Source: Bacteroidota bacterium (lineage in GTDB: Bacteria; Bacteroidota; Bacteroidia; JABDFU01). Taken from it: DNA of 64,000 nt. This document shows positions 58,117 to 64,000 of the stretch, piece after piece. How positions within the stretch are numbered: the stretch's first letter is position 1; the number at the start of each line of letters is the position of its first letter. The stretch lies in contig JABDFG010000006.1 of assembly GCA_013286655.1 (NCBI GenBank), forward strand, positions 1 through 64,000, in the 5' to 3' direction. A program made the position numbers and the translations under genes. The notes beneath the pieces were generated by a model, which was given only the letters and a program-made list of their open reading frames with translations, was not told the origin of the DNA and ran no database searches.

Positions 58117-58932
58117 GTGTTAAAAAAGAAAAGACAGAGAAAATATTTGGATAAAAGATGGCAGAGGATATTCGTCCATCTTCACAACTTTAGAAAATTA
58201 AAAGAACCGGAAGAGTTGCATAAATTACGTATTGAAATAAAAAAAATAAATGCACTGGTATTCTTTTTAAGAGGTTGTTCAAAAAATGAGAATACGTCCA
58301 TAAATTTCAAGCCGGTAAATAAACTATTTAAACGTGCCGGACACATTCGAAATAGTTATGTATACGCGAAGCTTCTGGATCGATATCATTTGGCCGATTC
58401 TGGCCTCAAAACTGAAAGACGTAAAATAATAGTTAACCGATCACGAACATTTTGTTCAAAATATAGGAAGGACATCATTGGAGTTAAAAATACACGGACA
58501 CTTTTAATAAGAAGAATTCACGGGATCGCGAATAAAGAGATTTTGAGAGTGTATAAAAACCAACTGAAGAAATTACATTCTCTTCTTACCCATGAGCATT
58601 CCTCCAGGCAGTTGCATAAATGCCGCAGTAAAATCAAAAAACTAGTGTATATGTACCAAGTTATACATAAACCCCTCGCAAATAAATTAAGGCTTAATAT
58701 ACATTACCTGGATCAACTTCAAAATACCATTGGTAAATGGCACGATACTATTACGGCTGTTGAGTTATTAAGAAGACAAAAGAACTTCGACAAAACTGTG
58801 GTAGATAAACTCCGAAAAAGGAGTCAAGAACTGTCTGATTTAATAGATTCTGCATCAAATAATTTCGGAAAAAAGTTACTGCCTGTTCGGCTGCAAAATA
58901 ATCCTTCCCATCGAATTGCTCACCTCATCTGA
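58117..58932 (+). CDS. CHAD domain protein
   Basis: Helical, His/Lys/Arg-rich: EELHKLRIEIKKINALVFFL..RQLHKCRSKIKKLVYMYQVI..LDQLQNTIGKWHDTITAVELL. Confidence 0.88.
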   Translation: MLKKKRQRKYLDKRWQRIFVHLHNFRKLKEPEELHKLRIEIKKINALVFFLRGCSKNENTSINFKPVNKLFKRAGHIRNSYVYAKLLDRYHLADSGLKTERRKIIVNRSRTFCSKYRKDIIGVKNTRTLLIRRIHGIANKEILRVYKNQLKKLHSLLTHEHSSRQLHKCRSKIKKLVYMYQVIHKPLANKLRLNIHYLDQLQNTIGKWHDTITAVELLRRQKNFDKTVVDKLRKRSQELSDLIDSASNNFGKKLLPVRLQNNPSHRIAHLI

Positions 58933-58979
58933 AAATAGAATCACGATCTTTGTCATGATTTTAAATAAGAAAAGTATGT

Positions 58980-59426
58980 ATGAAACCGAAAGAGAAAATA
59001 ATTTTAATTGACGACAATCTTTATGAAGTCGATTTATTAAACAATGCTTTAGAAAATTTGAACGCAGATTATGAAATCGTATATTTTTCAGATGGAGTGG
59101 ATGCTTTAAACTATTTTGCAAAAACCAAGGACACTATTTTTCTTGTTATTTCAGACGTGCATATGCCCAGAATGAATGGGTTTGAACTGAGAAAGGTGAT
59201 TGACAGCCATGAAAAACTAAAAAAGAAAACTATTCCATTTATTTTTTTCAGCTCATCCACGAAGGAACGTGATATTGATGAAGCGTATGATTGTAATGTT
59301 CAGGGCTATTTCAAAAAGCCAATGGGCTTAGATGAAACGACAGAGCTGATCCACATTATAATTAAATTTTTTCAAAGATGCCTTTATCCTAACAAAATGG
59401 AATATCATAAATATTTTCAGCGTTAA
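58980..59426 (+). CDS. Single-domain response regulator (CheY/Rcp1-like)
   Basis: IILIDDNLYEVDLLNNAL..LVISDVHMPRMNGFELRKVI..FFSSSTKERDIDEAYDCNVQGYFKKP. Confidence 0.93.
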   Translation: MKPKEKIILIDDNLYEVDLLNNALENLNADYEIVYFSDGVDALNYFAKTKDTIFLVISDVHMPRMNGFELRKVIDSHEKLKKKTIPFIFFSSSTKERDIDEAYDCNVQGYFKKPMGLDETTELIHIIIKFFQRCLYPNKMEYHKYFQR

Positions 59427-59439
59427 AAAACTAAACCAA

Positions 59440-59847
59440 ATGGAAAATCAGCGGAAGACTCTTTCAAAAGGAAGAAAAATAACGGCCTGGATATTGGTCG
59501 GGCTATTGGGTGCGCTCTTCGTTATGAGCGGCGCTATGAAATTAATGGGGAGTGCAGAAATGACGACATTTTTTGTCAAGTATGGTTTGGAGGGTAAAAA
59601 CATACTTATCGGAACAGGAGAGCTAATCGCTGTTATTTTATTTGTCGTCCCAAAAACATCATCCCTTGGAGTTTTACTGTTAAGTGCACACATGGGTGGA
59701 GCGATTGCGACACATATGGAACATGGAGAAAGTTATATTCTTCCAACCATACTATTGCTCTTTGTTTGGGTTGCCAACTGGCTTCGTAATCCTGAAATGT
59801 TTTCCTCTTTTACACGAAAGCGAATTCGGACTGATGTAACACCGTGA
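59440..59847 (+). CDS. DoxX family protein
   Basis: ILVGLLGALFVMSGAMKLMGSAEMTTFFVKYGL; four TMs. Confidence 0.85.
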   Translation: MENQRKTLSKGRKITAWILVGLLGALFVMSGAMKLMGSAEMTTFFVKYGLEGKNILIGTGELIAVILFVVPKTSSLGVLLLSAHMGGAIATHMEHGESYILPTILLLFVWVANWLRNPEMFSSFTRKRIRTDVTP

Positions 59848-60020
59848 CCCAGACACTGTCCGTGGGTGGAATTTAACCCATATTTAACATCTATTTGACT
59901 TTTAATTTACCCGGTTAAACGAAATTTAAAACACTTTTCGTACGAAGCAATATAACTTCGTGTTGGTAAAAAAATACACCTGATTAACCTTGGATTAATA
60001 GTTATCTAAAAAAACAAAAA

Positions 60021-60692
60021 ATGACAACAGGAAATTTCGCGGAAATCTTCAAAAACAACATGAATGACGCAATTAAATTGTTTCAAGATACGGGTGCTGC
60101 TGTTCTTGAGGCCCAAACAAAGCAAATTGAATTTGCCGGCAACTTTCTAAAAATGGATACTCTTCAAAAGAATTTTGAAAGTATTTTAAACTTTTCTAAA
60201 GTGGCCTTTAATAATGCCTTAGAATATGGCAAACAGGCAAATGTGAATACATTTCCTAAGGAAATGATTGATACCATAATTGAATCAATGAATCAGCAGG
60301 CTGAAAACATCCGCGCATTTAATCAAACATACCTAGATGCCCTTACTAATCAGATCAATTCTGCGAAACATTTATTTGACTCATCGTTAACGGAAAAATT
60401 TAAAAAAGATTTTGATACAAACATGGCGTCTTTAAAAGAAATGTTAAAAACAATTACAGATAACTACAGCAAGCTGGTGGATCCGTCTTTTGAGACCAAC
60501 AAGGAATTCTTCCATACACTTCATGAGCGTATGGATGAGGCTGTTAATTCAAATCTTAAACTTTGGTCGGAAATACTGAGTGCTTATAAAGCTAATACTG
60601 CAGGATCGGAAAATAATAATTCAAATTCGAAAAATAGCAATCCTGGAAGCGAGCGTAAGACCCAGTTCCGCAAAGAAACTATGGAAAATTAA
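60021..60692 (+). CDS. Phasin-like protein 1
   Basis: Helical amphipathic; AQTKQIEFAGNFLK..; upstream of phaC. Confidence 0.65.
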   Translation: MTTGNFAEIFKNNMNDAIKLFQDTGAAVLEAQTKQIEFAGNFLKMDTLQKNFESILNFSKVAFNNALEYGKQANVNTFPKEMIDTIIESMNQQAENIRAFNQTYLDALTNQINSAKHLFDSSLTEKFKKDFDTNMASLKEMLKTITDNYSKLVDPSFETNKEFFHTLHERMDEAVNSNLKLWSEILSAYKANTAGSENNNSNSKNSNPGSERKTQFRKETMEN

Positions 60693-60710
60693 ACCTTTAA
60701 AAAATACAAA

Positions 60711-61304
60711 ATGAAAACCACACTAAATGAAAAGGCCGAAAAAATGAAAAACAGCATCAACGGCACTGCTGAAAAATCCAAAGAGACGATACGTGAAATT
60801 ATCAATTCCAACACTAAACACATTAGCGCGGCTTTGGATTCCAATAAGAAAATTGTTGATTCGATCAGGGAGAAACTTGGCAAACAGGAAGTTGAAATGG
60901 ATAACACGATTACGTATGCGTTGAAAAAAACTTTTGGAAAAACAATTGAACTTTCTGAAGATGCCATTGACAGCATTATTAATGCCTATACAAGGCAAAT
61001 GGAGTTTAGTGTTGATTTTAATACTAAGTTGATTGATGCCACCAAAGAATCAAACAGTAAAAGTGCTGAAAAAATGCTTCAATTAATTCAGGATAATTTT
61101 GAAGCTTCTCGTCAATTAACAATCAATACTACTAAGGAAATTTTGGATTCTTATAACAGACACACTAACCTGGCACTTAATTTTAACAAAAAATTTGGTG
61201 AAACGATCAATGCCCAAATTGAAAGTCTGTCCCAATTGCAGGGGGCCAATATTACAAATTTTGCAAACTGGTCGCATGACTGGTGGAAAGAAGCATCTGC
61301 TTAA
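60711..61304 (+). CDS. Phasin-like protein 2
   Basis: Helical; INAYTRQMEFSVDFNTKLIDATKESNSKSAEKMLQLIQDNFEASRQLTINTTKEILDSYNRHTNLALNFNKKF; PHA context. Confidence 0.6.
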   Translation: MKTTLNEKAEKMKNSINGTAEKSKETIREIINSNTKHISAALDSNKKIVDSIREKLGKQEVEMDNTITYALKKTFGKTIELSEDAIDSIINAYTRQMEFSVDFNTKLIDATKESNSKSAEKMLQLIQDNFEASRQLTINTTKEILDSYNRHTNLALNFNKKFGETINAQIESLSQLQGANITNFANWSHDWWKEASA

Positions 61305-61386
61305 ATAAGATTATGACTATTACGGGAACTCATTGTGCTACCGGCATAATGAGTTTTTGCTCTTTAACCCCTTTAAATTTAGCATC

Positions 61387-63180
61387 ATGGAGAAAACAGA
61401 AGTTCTAAGGCTGAATGAATTAGCTCAGGAAATGATGAAGGCCGGACAGACAATAGCCCATAACTATGTAGAAAATTTTCCGGCCTATATTAAGGACACT
61501 CAGGATTTTATGGAACCGTTTGTTAACCTGACTTACAAAATGGTCAATAATCCCGAATCGATCCAAAAGGCGCAGGGAACTTACCTTACTTTTTTGCAAA
61601 ACCAAATGGACTTGTCAAAAAGAATTTATGATCGGCAAACAAATAAGGAAAAAAAATATGTTCCTGTCATAAGTCCTGCCCCAAATGATAAGCGTTTTCG
61701 TGCACCTGAATGGGATGAATCCCCCTATTATTTTGATTTTGTAAAACAAAATTATTTGTTAATTTCTCAATTGATAACGCAAATTATTGATTCTGTTGAC
61801 TTAGATAAAAAAGCAAAGGATAAATTGAACTTTTACACCCAACAGTCTCTTGATGCGCTTTCCCCTGCAAATTTTTTCATTACCAACCCTGAAGCGATTA
61901 AACTGGCTATGGAAACCAAGGGGCAAAGCTTAATGGACGGATTTAAGAATATGCTCTCCGACATTGAAAAGGGTCGTATTACGCAAACGGATGAAACTTC
62001 TTTTGATGTAGGGAAAAATCTGGCAGTTTCCAAAGGTGCTGTGATTTTCGAGAATGAATTGATGCAATTAATACAATACGAACCGCTTACAAAAAAAGTT
62101 GGAGAGTATCCATTACTTATGATACCACCCTGGATCAATAAATTTTATATTCTCGATCTTCATCCGGATAAGTCTCTGGTTGAGTTTGCATTAAATAAAG
62201 GACATGCGGTGTTCATGATCTCCTGGAAAAATCCCACTACGGATATAGCTCATTTTACATTTGACGATTATGTAAAAAAAGGAGCGTTAAAGGCGATTGA
62301 AGTGACCCGGATAGTAGGTGGGTCTAAAAAAGTGAATACGCTGGGTTATTGCCTGGGAGGAACGCTACTAGGTATAACACTTTCGATTTTACGTTCAGAC
62401 AGAGATACTTTCCCGGAGGCTATGGCAGAAAAAAATACGGTTAATTCAGTGACTTTGCTTGCCACCATGCTTGATTTTTCCGACATCGGGCCGATGGGTG
62501 CGATCGTTGATGAGGCGTTGGTTTCCAGACTGGAAACCGAATTGAAAGTAAATGGCTTATTGAAAGGAAAAGATATGGCAGAAGCTTTCAACGCAATAAG
62601 AGCCAACGAGCTGATCTGGAATTATGTATCGAACAATTACCTGAAAGGAAAAACACCTCCTCCGTTTAATGTTCTGTTCTGGACAGATGATAATACCAAT
62701 TTGCCTGCAGGTATGTATCTTTTTTACTTGCGTAAAATGCTTTTAGAAAATAAACTGAGCAGAAAAAATGCATTGAGAATTTGTAATGTTCCCATTGACT
62801 TGGGGAAAATAGATATACCTGCTTATATTATAGGTACGGTGGAAGATCATATTTCTCCTTGTGGTACGGCATTTACTACTACGGAGTTGTTCAGCGGGCC
62901 TGTTGAATTCGTTTTGGGAGATTCCGGGCATATCATGGGGGCAATAAATCCTCCATCAAAAGTAAATAAGTACAATTATCACTTTAGTGGGAAGTTAGGA
63001 GATGGATTTAAAACATGGAAGGAAACCGCAAAACAAGGGCAGGGGACCTGGTGGGTACATTGGGAAAAGTGGCTGGAAGATAAATCGGGAAAGCAAGTTG
63101 CCGCTAAAAAAAAATCAGGAACCAAGGCTTTTCCTATTATTGAAAAGGCTCCTGGAAGATATGTTTTGGAAAAATGCTAA
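61387..63180 (+). CDS. phaC: Polyhydroxyalkanoate synthase (class I-like; start trimmed from 61333)
   Basis: PPWINKFYILDLHPDKSLVEFALNKGHAVFMISWKNP; lipase-like box GYCLGG; GDSGHIMGAINPP. Confidence 0.95.
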   Translation: MEKTEVLRLNELAQEMMKAGQTIAHNYVENFPAYIKDTQDFMEPFVNLTYKMVNNPESIQKAQGTYLTFLQNQMDLSKRIYDRQTNKEKKYVPVISPAPNDKRFRAPEWDESPYYFDFVKQNYLLISQLITQIIDSVDLDKKAKDKLNFYTQQSLDALSPANFFITNPEAIKLAMETKGQSLMDGFKNMLSDIEKGRITQTDETSFDVGKNLAVSKGAVIFENELMQLIQYEPLTKKVGEYPLLMIPPWINKFYILDLHPDKSLVEFALNKGHAVFMISWKNPTTDIAHFTFDDYVKKGALKAIEVTRIVGGSKKVNTLGYCLGGTLLGITLSILRSDRDTFPEAMAEKNTVNSVTLLATMLDFSDIGPMGAIVDEALVSRLETELKVNGLLKGKDMAEAFNAIRANELIWNYVSNNYLKGKTPPPFNVLFWTDDNTNLPAGMYLFYLRKMLLENKLSRKNALRICNVPIDLGKIDIPAYIIGTVEDHISPCGTAFTTTELFSGPVEFVLGDSGHIMGAINPPSKVNKYNYHFSGKLGDGFKTWKETAKQGQGTWWVHWEKWLEDKSGKQVAAKKKSGTKAFPIIEKAPGRYVLEKC

Positions 63181-63197
63181 TTTAAATTGTATCATTT

Positions 63198-63965
63198 ATG
63201 AGAGAGAAAAAAAACAAAGTGGCTTTGGTAACCGGAGGAACAGGTGGAATAGGAACTGCCATTTGCAAGAGATTGTATAAGGATGGTTATACACTCGTTG
63301 CTAATTACAGAGATTTTACAAGGGCTATGAAATGGAGAGAGGAAGCAAAGAAATGGAGAGAGGATCAGCTTAAAATGGGAATCGATATTAAAGTGGTGGA
63401 GGGTGATATTTCCGATTATAAATCCGCAGAAAGAATGGTAAAGGAAATAAGCGAAGAAATAGGATCAGTAGATATTCTAGTTAACAATGCAGGAATTACA
63501 AGAGATACTGCCCTGCATAAAATGACACCGGAGCAATGGTATGAAGTCATTAACACAAACCTTAACAGTGTATTTGTTTGTACACGGTTAGTGATTGAAG
63601 GAATGATTGCCAAAGGATGGGGGCGAATTATTAATATTTCGTCCGTGAATGGTCAAAAAGGACAATATGGGCAAACCAATTATGCTACCGCTAAATCGGG
63701 TATGTATGGCTTTACAAAATCCCTGGCCTTGGAGGTTGCGAAAAAGGGAATTACGGTGAATACCATTTCACCGGGCTATATTGGTACAGCTATGGTAATG
63801 GCAATAAAAGAAGAAGTACGTAATAAGATCATAGAGCAGGTTCCTATGGGTCGTTTAGGGACTCCTGAGGAGATAGCAGGAGCGGTTGCTTACCTTGTTT
63901 CCGATGATGCGCGTTATATGACAGGGACAAATATCGCTATCAATGGGGGTTTGCACATGTTTTAA
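63198..63965 (+). CDS. phaB: Acetoacetyl-CoA reductase (SDR)
   Basis: VTGGTGGIGTAIC; NNAGITRDTALHKMTPEQW; GRIINISSVNGQKGQYGQTNYATAKSGMYGFTKSLA; directly after phaC. Confidence 0.93.
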   Translation: MREKKNKVALVTGGTGGIGTAICKRLYKDGYTLVANYRDFTRAMKWREEAKKWREDQLKMGIDIKVVEGDISDYKSAERMVKEISEEIGSVDILVNNAGITRDTALHKMTPEQWYEVINTNLNSVFVCTRLVIEGMIAKGWGRIINISSVNGQKGQYGQTNYATAKSGMYGFTKSLALEVAKKGITVNTISPGYIGTAMVMAIKEEVRNKIIEQVPMGRLGTPEEIAGAVAYLVSDDARYMTGTNIAINGGLHMF

Positions 63966-64000
63966 CCATGCATTTTAAAACGGTTGATCAACAGAATCTT

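Noticed and set aside
59935-59970. loxP-like string (TACGAAG...ATAACTTCGT)
   Set aside because: Arm order is reversed relative to loxP and only about 10 nt match; better explained as a short chance inverted repeat in the promoter region of the phasin operon.

Overview
A 64-kb window from what looks like a Bacteroidota chromosome: many T9SS-type C-terminal sorting domains, Omp28-like and PorV-like outer-membrane proteins, LytS/LytTR signalling, and a TTG-N19-TAnnTTTG promoter. About 0-47 kb is mostly recognisable core or housekeeping content: Tag glycosylase, an ABC-F ATPase, LptB, a complete TPP-riboswitch-led thiamine operon (thiS-C-D-E-G-H-F) with two divergent TenI/ThiE-like paralogues beside it, a PcrB-like prenyl synthase, AhcY, a propeller-type LytS/LytTR pair, a TonB receptor / giant secreted protein / PorV-like cluster, GreA, HIT, RuvC, and others. 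A repeat-rich noncoding gap and a tRNA-Leu(UAG) lie at 47.0-47.7 kb. After them the content turns accessory: two paralogous exported Tyr/Trp/Pro-rich proteins of no family I recognise, TlpA/redoxin, a beta-helix T9SS protein, DUF4142, a DUF6496-like small protein, an aldehyde-dehydrogenase pseudogene, Hsp20, a triple-BON protein, a CHAD protein, a single-domain response regulator, DoxX, and a polyhydroxyalkanoate locus (two phasin-like proteins, PhaC, PhaB). The least explained signals are (i) degenerate 7-nt-period repeats scattered between and inside genes, apparently supplying signal peptides, linkers and C-termini; (ii) a 66-bp perfect intergenic repeat with diverged copies; and (iii) the paired exported Y/W/P-rich protein family in the PHA/stress region. 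All calls come from reading the sequence and ORF track; no database search was run.
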